The notes below the pieces were generated by a model, which was not told the origin of the DNA, made no database searches, and saw only the letters and a program-made list of their open reading frames with translations. Positions 37,401 to 49,800 of a stretch of DNA of 64,000 nucleotides are shown here, piece after piece (the stretch's first letter is position 1; each line of letters opens with the position of its first letter). Source of the DNA: Klebsormidium nitens (lineage: Eukaryota > Streptophyta > Klebsormidiophyceae > Klebsormidiales > Klebsormidiaceae). Position numbers and translations under genes: made by a program. The stretch covers positions 1-64,000 of the forward strand of contig DF236962.1 in the NCBI GenBank assembly GCA_000708835.1. The letters run 5' to 3'.

Positions 37401-40278
37401 TCTTCGGCAAAACTGTACCTGCTGATCGTCCCTACAACCAGTCGAGCTCACCGTTGCTTCGCACCGTCCCACTTTATCAACCTAGACCTCGAGCAGAAAG
37501 TCAGATGCTTGGTCGGTCTTGCCGACGTAGCTGAGCCACACAAACCCCCAACCTGTACAGCATTCAATCCAAACGAACTCCAGCAAAAGAGAATTTTAAG
37601 TAATTACACCACGGATCCAGGGTTTTACGGCTCATGACTTTTTTGGGTTACCCTGAAGTTCTCAGTTCTCGGAAAAGCCACCCGTTGTGGTTGACGCACT
37701 AACCCCACTGGTGACTCCTCCCGTGCAGCGGCTCCGCGCGGAGCACACGGTTCTGAAGCAGCGGCGCGCGCGGCTGGACGGGCAGTGCGACGTGCACAAG
37801 AAGGAGATCAAGGACCTGGGGGGCAGCGTGCGAAGCATGCACTCCGACCTGCAAAAGTGAGCACGCCCTACTCGGGACCTTCATTCGCAGGAACAAGTTG
37901 CAGCGCTAGTCTGCATTGCGTAAGAGGTGCAAAATCGTCGATTTCGAACAGTCATCCGGTTTCGAGCATATGTTTCATTCCGGGCTACTCCGCAACAGTG
38001 CGAACACTTTGTCGAAAATCTTTGTCTAGATTGAATCGTTTCTGGCTGAGATTGAGATCCCCGTCTTGATACCTCCCAATCTGGAGTTTCCAAAATGCCA
38101 TACAGAGACCTTCAAATCGGCTTGACGTCATCCATCCGGTGTTTTCCTCGCAGGCTGAACGAGATGATTGCCAAGAACGCGGAGCTGCGAGGCTTCCTGG
38201 CGAACGAGACGTTCACGCTGGAGGCGGGCATCGTCGCGTCGCTGAAAGCGATGGAGGAGGAGATGGTGCACCTGGGCGGCCGCATCGAGGCCGCGCGCGC
38301 AGAGAAGCGCGAGCTGCTGAGCGACGTGGTGGACGCAGAGCGCCAGATCATGCTGTGGGAGCGCAAGATCGCGCTGGAGAAGGAGACGCAGGTGAGGGGG
38401 ATACTTAGTGAAAGTTGTTCTAATAAGCTCAAGCTTAAAAAGAGGACGAGGGCTAACACTGAAACGATAAAACCTAGACATGTACCGGCTACGCTTTTGA
38501 GCACCCCACATCCTATCACTAAACCCACCCGTTCCATGCAGGTTATCTTGTGAGAAGCTGGGCTGGGTATTATCATTCATGTAGATACAAGTGCGAGGGG
38601 GGTAGTGGTGTGTGTCAACGTCGAATCCAAGTGGACCAACCTCTGAGTGAAGAAGCGTCTGATCATGCGAAGCCTGAAACAAGAGCTGTTAGGATAGGGT
38701 TCAGCTCGAGAGGGACCCACAGATTGGGGCCGTTGAGGGTGCTTTTCACAAGAGCGCACACCAAACCAAAAGCGCTGAAGGGCAACCCCTTGAGTCGGAT
38801 GTTACTCGAGACCCCCGCTTTTGGTTAGAGGGGCTTTATCTGGATCCGAGGGTAGTGCATAGACATTTGCGGGGAAGCCAAGCATGTCACTTGGTAGCCA
38901 TCGACAATTCTGGACTAATCAAAGAACACAACGAGGATCGGGCACTCCGCTTGATTACCCACCAGAACCGCAACTCACTCAGCAACTTTACAGCCGTATT
39001 CGTCAAACTTGCCAGCAGGTTGCCAAGTGGTCAAAGCATCACTTGACCGGAAGAAACCATCAAGGGCCGTTTTATTGACAACGGTTACCATCCAACGGGT
39101 CAAGATTGCGGACCACTTTCGAGACTCGGAATTTGGAGTGGCAAGTTTGAAGCCAACAGCTGTTTTCCCATCCGCGCAGGCCGCGATCGATCCGACGATG
39201 GGAAACGAGGTCGTGGTGGTAATGCGGAAGGAGATTCACCGCATGAAGCTGCGCCTGACGGAGGTGCTGGGCCAGCAGGAGCGGCTCATTGGCGAGATGG
39301 AACGCGCGATCCTGAAGCGCGACAACATCGCGACGAAAGGGCGCGCGCAGGGCGCGAAGAAGGGCGCGGGCGGGCTGCTGCTCATGGAGACGGGGCTCGT
39401 CAAGGCGGCCGCGGACCTCAAGCGGAGCGTCAAGGAGACGGAAAAGGAGGTGAGCGGAACGAGGTGCCCTGCTTGGTGAGATTGAGGTGGATCAATAGGA
39501 GTTTCGTGTGTACGAGCGGCGACGCGAAGCTTCGCAGTGGGGGGATGCCTTAGAGTGGGAAACGTCGTTGTTGGCTTCTTGCTTAGAACGGGCAACTTTA
39601 TATCCGGGAGTGTCAATCGTGTGCTACTCCTTGAAGAACCGAAGGGAGGCAGATTCCTACGAAAAGGAACGTTCCAATCGATATACCCCGAAGTTCGTAA
39701 GTTTGGGGGTCTTCAGCATCAGTTGCAGCACCGTTCGGATCTACACCTTTTATTCAAGTGAGCTCTTGTCTCTGCTGGGGTCGGAGGGAGGCGTCAAGCT
39801 CCTGATCTGGTTTCAGATATGACACAGTCCAACAGTTTAAGCGCAGCCAGAGTGTCACTACTTCAAACCAAGACTGTTTTCGCATCCACAGGCGGCGGAG
39901 GCGGACGCACGAATACAGCACGCGGCCGCCAAGCGAGACGCGCTGGCCCAGGAACTAGAGGAGGGGGGGAACAAGATCACCAAGATGCGGGAGGACGAGG
40001 AAGCGCTGGGGCGAGAGTTAGATACCGTGGTCACGAACCGGATGAAAGAGCTGATGAACACGACGAGGCTCCAGAAAAGCGTCAAACGGTTCGAGGACGT
40101 GCAGGCGGGAAAGTGGAAAGGCCTGGGCTTAGCGGAGGCGGACCTCGAAGCGGAGCTTGGCAAGGCGCTGGAGAAGAAGAGGGCGATATCGGACGTCGTG
40201 CAGAAGATCTGCAAGGAGCTGCCGCACCTAGAGGCGTCGCTCACAAAGTGTCTGGCGCAGGTCTCCGTCGAAGGATAG
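31434..40278 (+). CDS. CCDC40: CCDC40 homolog, axonemal coiled-coil protein
   Basis: Twelve exons in one frame: 31434-31607, 31914-32084, 32380-32637, 32986-33186, 33711-33839, 34803-35009, 36080-36340, 36793-37050, 37729-37856, 38154-38391, 39180-39449 and 39892-40278, giving 893 residues. After an acidic N-terminus (DAFDDEDGEPALPLDPNNRL) nearly the whole protein is heptad-rich coiled coil. Diagnostic CCDC40/FAP172 stretches are RRRNDEVEKKTKEVDRLN, DAERQIMLWERKIALEKETQ and VVVMRKEIHRMKLRLTEV ... GEMERAILKRDNIATKG. CCDC40 and CCDC39 form the ruler that sets the 96-nm repeat of motile cilia and anchors inner dynein arms and the nexin-dynein complex. Its presence implies a flagellated stage. 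All but one splice junction is in phase 0. Introns contain several unusual repeats, listed separately. Confidence 0.92.
33353..33390. repeat. 38-base perfect inverted repeat in CCDC40 intron 4
   Basis: Arms gtccgtacggagttcgc (33353-33369) and gcgaactccgtacggac (33374-33390) are exact reverse complements around the spacer gagg. A 17-pair stem would form in DNA or pre-mRNA. It may be a small transposon remnant; no flanking duplication was established. Confidence 0.85.
33421..34046 (+). repeat. Related direct repeats on both sides of CCDC40 exon 5
   Basis: Copies of about 115 bases at roughly 33421-33534 (intron 4) and 33934-34046 (intron 5). Shared words in the same order include gtcgatcgt, gagggtta, gggtctcta, agaagt/ggaagt and gttctccctcc. 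Exon 5 (33711-33839) lies between them. Copies are diverged with small indels, so the duplication is not recent. Confidence 0.7.
35646..36120 (+). repeat. Four copies of a splice-acceptor plus exon-start module
   Basis: The sequence gcag followed by gagct(g/c)gag(t/c)(c/t)g..catgctgacgagcc(t/c)ga occurs with the acceptor AG at 35646, 35813, 35938 and 36079. Only the last is followed by the full exon 7 of CCDC40. Each copy is followed by a related tail (gccacttcgtgtc-like in the first copies). Spacings are 167, 125 and 141 bases. The first three look like decoy acceptors created by partial tandem duplication. Confidence 0.85.
37053..37082 (+). repeat. Telomere-like (GGGTTT)5 at an intron start
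   Basis: Five exact hexamers begin two bases after the exon 8 donor of CCDC40 and decay into ttggattttgagttaggg. Related ttaggg words occur just after the exon 6 and exon 7 donors (about 35035-35060 and 36345-36365). Confidence 0.8.
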
Positions 40279-40889
40279 GGTTTCTTTGGGCTGTTACGGG
40301 ATGGGCTCGTACATAAGGGTGGGTTAATTTTGAGTGTTGCCATTGAAAGGGACGGGCTGATGCATGTTCATCGTAGTCCACGGAATTGTGAGAAGCATAT
40401 CTTGCATGCAATTCATGGGCTGCATGGCATTCCGCAATGCACGTGCCTCAGGTTCGATATGACCTTACCTGGGGCCGGCCAAATGCCAGAATTATTTGTT
40501 GTTCACTGCCCAGAATTATTTGTTGTTCACTGCTAGACTCACTTTGGTAACTCCTAAGACGGGAGATCCAATCGCAAACTGAAAGAGATTTTGGAGTTCT
40601 TCCATGCCTAATGGCTGTCAAAGCGAAGGTGTAACAAACTATCCATTATGGTATTGCCTAGTCGAGTTTATATGCACGTTGTCATGTTCGCCTCAAGGCG
40701 GCATGCAATAATCTGGTACCTAATGCATTAATGAGAGTGATTAGAACATGCCCCCGCAACGCCTGTGCACCAGATTTTGTAGTGTTTAGACCTTCCAATT
40801 GCTGAAGCAGCAACTATCAGATGTGGAGCTACGACGATATACTACTTAAATGCAAATAGTCCGCGTGCAAAGCCGCCTTATAACCACCC
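40279..40889. other. Convergent 3' spacer with a 24-base tandem repeat
   Basis: Between the stop codons of CCDC40 (plus) and the root-cap-domain gene (minus). A 24-base unit (ccagaattatttgttgttca and four more bases) is repeated exactly twice at 40486-40533. No gene seen. Confidence 0.6.
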
Positions 40890-43800
40890 TCACCCTGGCC
40901 CACCGCCGCCGCCGTTATTGTTAGAAGTGCATAAGCCCGTCACACAAAAAGGAGAGAGGGTCCCGATGCATCGTTTACCACAACGCCCGCAATTCGCGGG
41001 GTCACTGCTGGGGTCACTGCAAGCGTTGTTGCAGCATTTCTGGCCGACAGGGCACGCGACCGTCCCGCACAGACATTGGCACTGCGAGCTTGTGGACGCT
41101 TGAAGGAGCCGCCGACCGGTGACCACGGACAGTCCCGGAGAATTGGAGACACCGGTTGGTGTGCGATCCCTCATGTCAGCCTTCATCTGCAGCAGCATGA
41201 TGTGCGGACGTATCAATGACCCTGCCCTTCGAAATAATACCTCTATCTTGAAGTGGCGAATTGATCACGAGCTTAACTTTGCCACAAAATTGGAAATTTG
41301 AATCCCTACCTTCTATGCCTTTTCCGTAGTTTTCCCAGTCATCAAATGTATCGTTACAGATAGCCTATAGGCACCAGCAAAACGGACTTATGGTTCATTG
41401 TCAGTTGAATAGTTGCTAAAGTGACTCAAAGGATTCTCAAGACGATATGAATTTTCTGTTCGGAATCAAGCGATGGCATTGGCCAAGAAGACTGCGTGAA
41501 CGAGAAGGACCGTAACAATCACACGAAATGGAGCAGAGATGTCCAATAGGTTTTCTTGCAGCATTGGCGTCCTTAAGCACGCCAAAGACATTTGGTTCGT
41601 CGTACCTTCTTGAAGCGACTGAAAGAGCAGTCGGTTGCGGTCAAGCCAGACGTCGCATAGTCATCGTCTGTGCCTTCGACGTACTCTCGGTGCAGCAAGC
41701 CTTCAAGTGTTCCCATCTGCAAGCGCTCCTCGATGGCGCCGGGTGCGTACATCTGGCCGACGAACTGCGGAAAGAAGAGGAGGAACTAGAGTTCGATTAA
41801 GTTTTGTATATATTGCCGCTTCTGCACTAGGGTTAAGCTGGATCACTAGGACTATCTCGCGGCCAACCAAACCTTGGCAGAGCTCTGCCAATATCGGACC
41901 ATCGTTTCCCTAGTCTGAACGTCATGTTGAACGAGCAATCAACGTGCTCCTGCTTACGGTCATGTGTGCCAGCATTGCGACTTCGTACAAGGCTTTTTGG
42001 GCAGCCGTTTGAACGAAGGTCTGAGAAATATTGCATGCGTGCGCGCTACACAAAAAGAGTTTTGCAGCAAGACAGGCGAGCAACAATGGCAGAATCTGTC
42101 ATATTAACGAGGAGCCATGAAGAAGGAATTAGACTAAACCGTGCAGGACAATTTTTGAACCTTCCTATACAAAGCGGCTTGTTGACCAGGTTTGAGACCG
42201 GGCAGATGGCCGGAATGGTCGTCTGCTTCTCAAGTTGCGAAAACATCTCTGGGTCGAACAAAGCATATCGTTGAGAAAATCGTTCGCGGCTTTCTTCATT
42301 TAATTCTTGGTTAAGTGATCACGACACAGGTCTTCGTTGTTTACCAGATTTAATGGCTGTAGAGTACTCACCCCATGGACTTCGGGCGTAGTGGCAATCA
42401 TCTGTATGTCGAAGCTTAGGCTATAGATTGGGGGGTCGGAAATGATCTCGGAATCAGCCTCCACCCTAACCTCCATTTTCAAATGATCAGGGATGGTGAT
42501 CTCCACGAAGGTCCTGAACTCGGAGTGGTACTTTATGGAGAACGTCTCGTCGGGACTAGTCCAGGTAGACACTCCTTCGGGTACCTGCATGAACCACCGT
42601 TGTTCAAATACAGTCCCTCAATCCTAGCGGAACTTATTGTGTCCGAGTCTGATTCGAGCACTGGCTATTTGGCCATGCGACCACATGAGGTAGGGAAGGT
42701 CAGAAACAGTCAGAGAATGAAAGAGTCCGCGACGAAAACTCCAACACGCTGGACTTCTAGAAACTATTTTTTGTGTCCTTGCTACCCCAGGAACTTAAAG
42801 GGAAAGATGTCAGGCAAGAGCTCACCGAGATTTGAGTGTCGTCCCCAGAATACAGAATTGCAAAAGGTTCTTCGAGATCAGTTCGCGCGCTTGTTTGGTT
42901 TAGGACGATCGCCAAAGCTCGTTCATGATTGTCGTCTTCTGGCTTGGAATAGATGACTCCAATTGCATCTATCCAAGTGCCCTCAAAGAAGGAGTCCTCA
43001 GCTTCCACAGCTCGATGGAGGATGTTGACATCTGGAGGCAAATTGAACATGCGTGCATTCAACTGCAGCCAATGAGACCGTCGGGTTAGAAGGGAGAACA
43101 TAGCGATCAGGCACATTGGAAAGATTTCCAGCTAAAGAGGCAAGCACCACTACGAGTAGCGCTGCCGTAAGAAAAAGGTAATGTCTGTCCAAAACAGGCT
43201 TCACATGTCATACTTCGTTTGACAGGGATTTCGCATTGGTTGACGTTGTATAAACCTTAGGCATGGCCGCTCTCCGTTATCTCCTTATGCTGCTTATGTG
43301 TACTGTGAGCCCTGGAAAACCAGCTTGAACAAGGCAAAGATCTCACGGTCTGGGCCTTCTAACTCTGATTTTGTTGGGGCCACAATTTTTACCCCTCGAA
43401 TGACATTGAGCTTTCAGTGCTTGTGATGCCTTCTGCTTACGTAGCTTTGCAGGTTGCCAGTTGGATCAACAGAGCCTTTCGAAAACCAGGACTCTCATAC
43501 TAGGCTCTAAGAGTGTCAAAGCTGCGAGGAAGGCAACAAACTTTGAGCCCCAGCCTGAGGGCCACCTGACTTAAGGGTATGACAAAGCAATACGCAGGTT
43601 ATTGCTTGGAGACGAGCTTTGCACTGAGGAAGCTTCTCTGCTGGTCTTTTCCACTTAAGTTGAAGGGTTCTAGCCAGACGCTTACATGAATGCAGAAGCA
43701 GCTCAGACGCGTTGCCTCCTTAGAATGGTTACGACTTACGCTGAGGGAATTGTCTGTGATCATGCAGTAGCTCTGATTGCCCTTGCCGTGGAAGTCCCAA

Positions 43801-45780
43801 GTGAGCTGCTGGCCACTTTGGGGGACAGTAAGAACGAGATGAGGATCCCCGGTTCCCCCCACAACAACTGCAAGACAGAACTCTGGTCCGCTCTTCGACA
43901 TGCCAAGCTCAACCTGCAAGTTGATTAGATTCCCACAGGGTGCATCCTAAGGGGTGTAATCGGCAATTCATACAGAAACACTAGACCAAATGTTGGGAGC
44001 AATGCAGGAGGGCCACTGCGCATCTCAAGGCCATTGATAGTTGACCCTCTGGCTTGCACTAGCCCAACATTTGATTGACACGCACAAGATAACTGACAAC
44101 TTTCTTCAGAAGGAAGGCCTCAAGAAGGAAGGCCTCAACAGACCTCCATCTCTTCCGTCCCGCCTAAGGCGTTCGATTTGCAGACTAGGTCTGTCCTTGC
44201 CACATTTGAACCAGGCACGAGTGCCAGCAAAGCCTGGGAAAGGCTTCAACCAGCTGGTGCTGAGGGAGGACAGCTATGAGGGAGACGGCTAATCATCAAG
44301 CGGAGGGGACGGCGGCTCGCCAGAGGCAATACCTTCGGATAAGGTACTACTGACTTTTGAGGGCACTCACCGGTCTTCAAGTATGCGGTGATGAACGTAT
44401 CTGCGTATCCAGCTATCATGGTGGAATTGAGCCAGCAGCAGTTTTCAACATTCCTGTACACAATGCCAACGCATGCGGAATCCTTGTCGCAGCGGGAGAT
44501 GCAATCGGAGACTCTCTCCTGAGTCGCACTACTGCCGCACTGGCCAGGGTTGGTGGGGCCTGTCGTGGGGATGATGTCGTTGCCTGGATAGTTCTGCACA
44601 GCAGGCGGACAAAGCGTCTTAAGTGAAGAATGCACATCGCGACACGTGTTCTTCCTGTTCCTAAGAGGGAAGGCCTTGTTGCGTGCCTTGGAGGTGCCTT
44701 TCTGTATCTTGAAGTGTCTTTGAGTGTCGATGAGAAGGGAGCGCTCGCGGGCGTGTTGGCAATCAGATCGGCACTGACACCGAAAACCATTGTGACCAGC
44801 TCTTTTACCTCTTCTTTGAAGTGGACCCTCTACTTTGACCCAACAGTTGGACAACTAGTACTGACAAAGTTGTTGGCGGTCTGAAGGAGAAGGTACGCTC
44901 ATAAACACTTCCGGTCAGACTTCCATACTAACAGACCTCCACTTGCAGGTACACAATTGTGGACTTACCATACCATCCTTGAGATCGTATCCGGGGTAGC
45001 CTGCATTCGGAGTTGCAAAAATAGACTGGGTTCAGATCACAACCCTGGACCACCAAAGTGCCGATCAGGCGCGTAATTGTTCAACAACAGACTTTAATCA
45101 AACACCGCAGCTTGGTTGGAGAGTTGGTCGGTCTCGTAAGGATGGTCACGTGCACAATCCCTGTTCTCTCCAGTTGTGGCCGCTGTTTGAGCACAAAGCA
45201 AGATTGCAATTGTCTTTGCCAAGAAGCTCAAAAGATTCTGTTCGCAGTTCAGCTGTTTCTCTGGCTTTTATCTTGTAGGCAGGCCAATGATGCAGACTGG
45301 AGGAAGATCCTCAACAGATCCTTAGCTACAAGGTGCAGATATCTCTTGCAATGCTGCAACTACGTGCTTCAGCTGTCCCACCGTGTGAAGTCACAAACCC
45401 GAAGCCTTTCTGCAATGTCCAGTCATTCAACAATATATGCAACACCATGGCATACTATGAGCAACATGGTTACAATACTCAGACCAGCTCACCCCCACAA
45501 GAAGCACTATCAGAGGAGGTAGTGCCAGCACATAGGAAACCCCCACCGCAACAGGTGGCGCCACACTTGACTCCACACGACTTGCTGCAACAAATAGGAC
45601 CTTGAAGGGAGTGGGTACAATGGTCGTCGGTGAGGCATGAAGTCGAACTAACTGGAGCCAGGATTGAGCAACTCGTCATGACAAGAAGAGCAAAGCTGCT
45701 CTCAGCAGCGCAGTACTGGCAGAGCCAAAACCCGCGTCGCTGATGATAGTCCGGGCTCTTCCCTTTCTTACTGGCGCCAT
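40890..45780 (-). CDS. Secreted Cys-rich / PAN-like / Root_cap / STIG1-like mosaic protein
   Basis: Minus-strand exons in phase: 45780-45772, 45715-45493, 45000-44969, 44593-44371, 43867-43740, 43062-42826, 42584-42372, 41764-41606 and 41186-40890, giving 506 residues. The first nine-base exon encodes only Met-Ala-Pro; joined across a 56-base intron it yields a signal peptide (FALLVMTSCSILAP). A Cys-rich segment follows (CCSKSCGVKCGATCCGGGFL), then a PAN/apple-like part (CISRCDKDSACVGIVYRN ... NCCWLNST). Next is a complete plant Root_cap domain: TGDPHLVLTVPQ, LTWDFHGKGNQSYCMITD, LNARMFNLPP, GTWIDAIGVIYS, VEITIPDHLKMEVRV, then GTDDDYATSGLTATDCSFSRF. The last exon has a STIG1-like Cys cluster (CPVGQKCCNNACSDPSSDPA, NCGRCGKRC) and a Gly-rich end. 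It is probably a secreted wall or mucilage protein; the role is inferred. The 5' micro-exon is the least certain part. Confidence 0.8.
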
Positions 45781-46841
45781 GTCCTCAATACAAACCTAAG
45801 TCAGCCGACAGGTGCGCCCGTTACTGGCTGACCCTGCGGCCGTCCTGAAAGCAGAAAGCAGAGTGAGCTGAAACAAGGACCTGGAGCAACGCCTGAGCTA
45901 CACCCACTCCTTAAAAATAGATGTTGCTTGCACAGAAAAAACCAATATCCTCGCAAGAAGAGCTTCCTATTTTGTAGAACAATTTGACAACGTCACGGTC
46001 TGATTGAAGTTGAACAGCAGACAACAACGACTCTCTGCAAGACTTCTTCCACCACTGACTTCGACTGATCTGCATCATGCATCATACGAATCATGCTGGA
46101 AAGTGACTCACCAGGTCGGACCAGCTAACAGCATCCCCAAGTCACACGCGCATTAACTGTAGTAATTACTGCAGAGAACAAGGCTCAACGGAAAATGGTC
46201 AAAGCGAACAATATGCATCATGCACCTTCTCTTAGACTTTAGCTTTGCGGTACCTACTAGGTACCAACAACCAGCTACCTGTACGGGTACGGGTACTTAT
46301 TAAAACATTGTAGGTATTGCCTCGAGACCCCCAAGTCCCAAGTTCCAACACTGGCAACAGGCGAGCCGGCATGTCATGAAGATACCAGTACTTCATAGGT
46401 GTGCAGTGTACACACTGCACTGCATTTGTCCATGCCAGAAATTGCGAATTGAAAGCAGCCTGAGGCTAATAGAGGCGTCGCTGTGTGGCCGTTCGACCGA
46501 CAGTTCCTGCGTGATTGGACCATCTGATCCGTTGATTGTACGGCGTGATTTGTTGAGGGTAAATGCATCATGCACAAGCAAGTTATAAGGATTTGGGTTG
46601 GGTTAGACCGGGTTTATTGAATCACGTGTCTCACATGGTCAACTTTAACCTACCCTATTGCGAATCTCAATTGTCGATCGCCAATTTGACCCGCGCGTGC
46701 CGGCGGCCGCGCTATCTCGACCACGTGGTTAAACGTGGAACTCACCTTTGAGCTTAACCCGTTCCGAACCCGCTGCGACTGCTGGGCACAGAAGCGAAGG
46801 GAGGGAAGGTGAACTTGAAGGTCGGCCGCCTACAGGGGCCA
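45781..46841. other. Divergent spacer with short palindromes
   Basis: Lies between the minus-strand root-cap gene and the plus-strand SMYD4-like gene. At about 46249-46292 are ggtacctactaggtacc and tgtacgggtacgggtac, resembling the ggtacctag palindromes near 30930. No coding frame is supported. The two promoters presumably lie here. Confidence 0.5.
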
Positions 46842-49800
46842 ATGGCGGGCCACCTTAACCTGGTCGACCAGCTTCCAGCAGGGTTGCTCGAAAAGATCAC
46901 CGATGCGGACTGGGCCACTGATGCGAGAAGGGAGCAGAGCTGCGGGCTGGTGGGAGAGTTCCTGAGCCGTCAGGCAGATTTCGCATCTCTAGTTGGCCAG
47001 CTCACGCAGGTGGAGGGGAGCCCCCTGGAAAAGTTTTGGGGTGGTGCTGAAGAATGGAGGAAGAGGGGCAATGAGGCGTTCAAAATTGGGGCGCGGGCGA
47101 AGGCGGTGGAGTGCTATACCAAGGTAAGAAGAATGAACGCAGCGAAGATGTGATGCGGGCAAAGAGTCCAAGGAGTGCCACCTGTACCACCTTTGTTGCC
47201 ACTTGCTACTTTTATTGGAGAATGGATTATCATGCGATCATAGCAGTATTTGATTAGTTGGTGCCACCACCTTCTGTGGTGCAACCAGGAACCTTCTGCG
47301 CCGCCACCTAAGATGAAGGGAAATGCACAATTGTAATCTCATGATTGATCATCATAAGAGGTGCAGAAAAGGGCGCGTTCAAGCGTCCCTTCGGAATAGA
47401 TATGGGTGTTTCAAGTTTTGTTGCCTGCCACCTTCAATGTGCTCATGTGGTGGGGGCCTTGAGCGCAGCTTCCATTCTGCTTTGAAGGAGTGCTGCCGAA
47501 TGCAGTCGCCCGTGACGCTTGACCATGGCAATCTCTGATAGACCATGAACGCCCCCTTAAGCTGTCGCAGCCTGGCTATGCATCGAAACATGATTCAATT
47601 GCGGTAGTTCTCTCCTTTGAAGCCCTCCTTGACACCTCATGATTCAGCCCCCCTTCTCTGCAGGCGCTGCAGTTTGCCCCCAGCGATGGCGCCTCCGGCA
47701 GCGCCCCCCTGGCGCCTCTCTTCTCCAATCGGGCGGCCGCTCTGGAGAAACTGGGAGAGGCTGCCGCAGCACTTACTGACTGCGCTCGAGCCATCGAAGT
47801 GGATCCTCAGTTCAGCAAGGCATGGTATCGGAGGGGAAAAGCACGGGCTGCGCTGAAGGACCTCTCTGGAGCTGTAGGCGATCTTGAAACAGCGCTGGAG
47901 ATTGAGAGTGGGGGATCTTCCTCGCCTGAGTTGAGGGGTGGTGGGGTAGGGGCGAAGGTCAAAAGCTTAGGGAAAGGGGTAGCGGACGCAAGAAGGGATA
48001 CCTCCAAAAGCGGCGCAGAGGCGACAAAGGGGGTGGTAGCGTCAGGGAGCGCCAAGCAGATTGCAATTGAGCTGGAGAAAGTGCGGGCCTTGTTAGCAAG
48101 TGGGGAGCATCCAGCCAAATCAGATGACGCACAAGCAGCCACACGGCAGAAAAATCCGGAGAGAGGGAAAGTTGCCCATTTGGAAAGCCTCTCAGTATCC
48201 GAGTTTGAATTTCGACAGGGGCTCGAGCAGCCAACATCCTTGCTGGCAGGCGCAGAGGTGTTTCATCACTCAGGGAGTGGGCGGGGGCTGAGAGGTACAA
48301 GGTCATTCGCACCAGGGGATGTTGTGTTGGCTGAGGAGCCCTTTGCGGCTGTTCTGCTGAAAGAGCGGCGAGCGACGCACTGTCACCACTGCTTTAAGGC
48401 GCTTCCGCTTAACTCTCTTCCCTGCAGCGGGTGTGCGGGACCGCTGTTTTGTCGGGAGAGGTGCCGGGACGCTGCGCTTGAGAGAGCGTTGGTGGAAGAC
48501 GTAACCTCGAAAGATACTGGAGAGGGGGAAGAGGAGGTTGAAAGGAGAAGCGCAGAACGGAGGTCGATTGAACCAGACAGAGTCGCAGACAGGTCGGTCA
48601 AAGAGGGCTCGAAGAGGGTGTCGGATTGTGAGAGGTCCGAAAGCGGGCAGGGTGCAGAAAGCAAGTGGAACGGAGAACATGCCCACGAGTGTGGGGGTGC
48701 CAGCTGGGCTGCAATTCTCCCCCTCGATGCAGTGCTTGCGGTGCGAGTGCTAGCCAGGCTTGGAAGGAAACAAGCTGCAGGATGCGACGGGCCAGTGGCT
48801 GATGACTTGGGTGCTTCAAAGGTAGGCCGATCAGCTTCCTCGTGAATCCTCCAATGGCAGTGTCAGTGCTAAGTGGCCATCTTCTAGAAGGATCTTGATC
48901 CAAGATGTACGTCTCGTTCCACATGTAAGCAATATCCAAATCTGCTTGCTATGTGGACGCCTCGTACATCTGAATCTTGTGAGCCTGGATTTTCCTGGTT
49001 TTACACCGGCTTCGAGGCGACATTCTAAAAAACCGTTTACATCCAGATGTCTGTGTGTCTCTGTTGTTAAGCTTCTTCTCTGCTTTTGTGGAAGGACTGG
49101 GTGTGATATGAAGCAGATTCTGGTGTCGTTGCCAGCTTCGAAAGCTTTTCCTTGGCTTTAGGCTTTTGCTTGGCGATTACGTTTGATTTTGACATCACCA
49201 GGGGCACATTTCAAGGACCCTCCCGTACAGGAGACAAGAACTTCCAGAATCTTGTTTCCTTTGGCCAATGACCAGCCTCTTTTTCTCCAGGTCTCCTCTT
49301 TGTGCCACCACCTCGACCGCGTCCCAACCTCCGAGCGGCCCACGCTGCTCGTGCTCGCCTGCACTGCCGCTCGGTGCGCCCAAGCCTCGGGGAATGACGT
49401 CACACCTGCAGACGTGCTGCTGACGATCGGCCGCCTCAGAGCGAACGTGATGGCGGTCAATGATGTCACCTGGACTGCTGGGCGCTCAGAAGAGCGGGCG
49501 GAGAGTCCGTTCCAAGGAGCGAATGGTGCAACGGAACGGGAAAGGGCAAAGACTGGTTCCGCAGGGAACCACACGGAAACGCTTCTGAGCGGGAAGAACG
49601 GGGAAGCAGAAGTTGGTCGGCATCCTGCGTTGAAAGACAAATCTAGAGATGGTTTTCTGCGGACAGAGGGGATGACGGAATCACAGTCGAAGGTTGATCC
49701 CAGTCTCGTTTTCGAGCAAGTACAGCTGGGCCAGGCGCTCTACCCGACCGCCAGTCTGCTTAACCACTCCTGTGACCCCAGCGCGGCAGTCTCGTTTGCG

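Noticed and set aside
45333-45605. 90-residue plus-strand frame with Cys and Asn-rich text
   Set aside because: It partly overlaps the minus-strand Cys-rich exon and otherwise lies in its intron. No splice context on the plus strand.
45479-45780. Apparent frameshift in the signal-peptide region of the root-cap gene
   Set aside because: A 56-base intron with GTAAGA donor and CCAG acceptor restores the frame, so a sequencing error or pseudogene need not be invoked.
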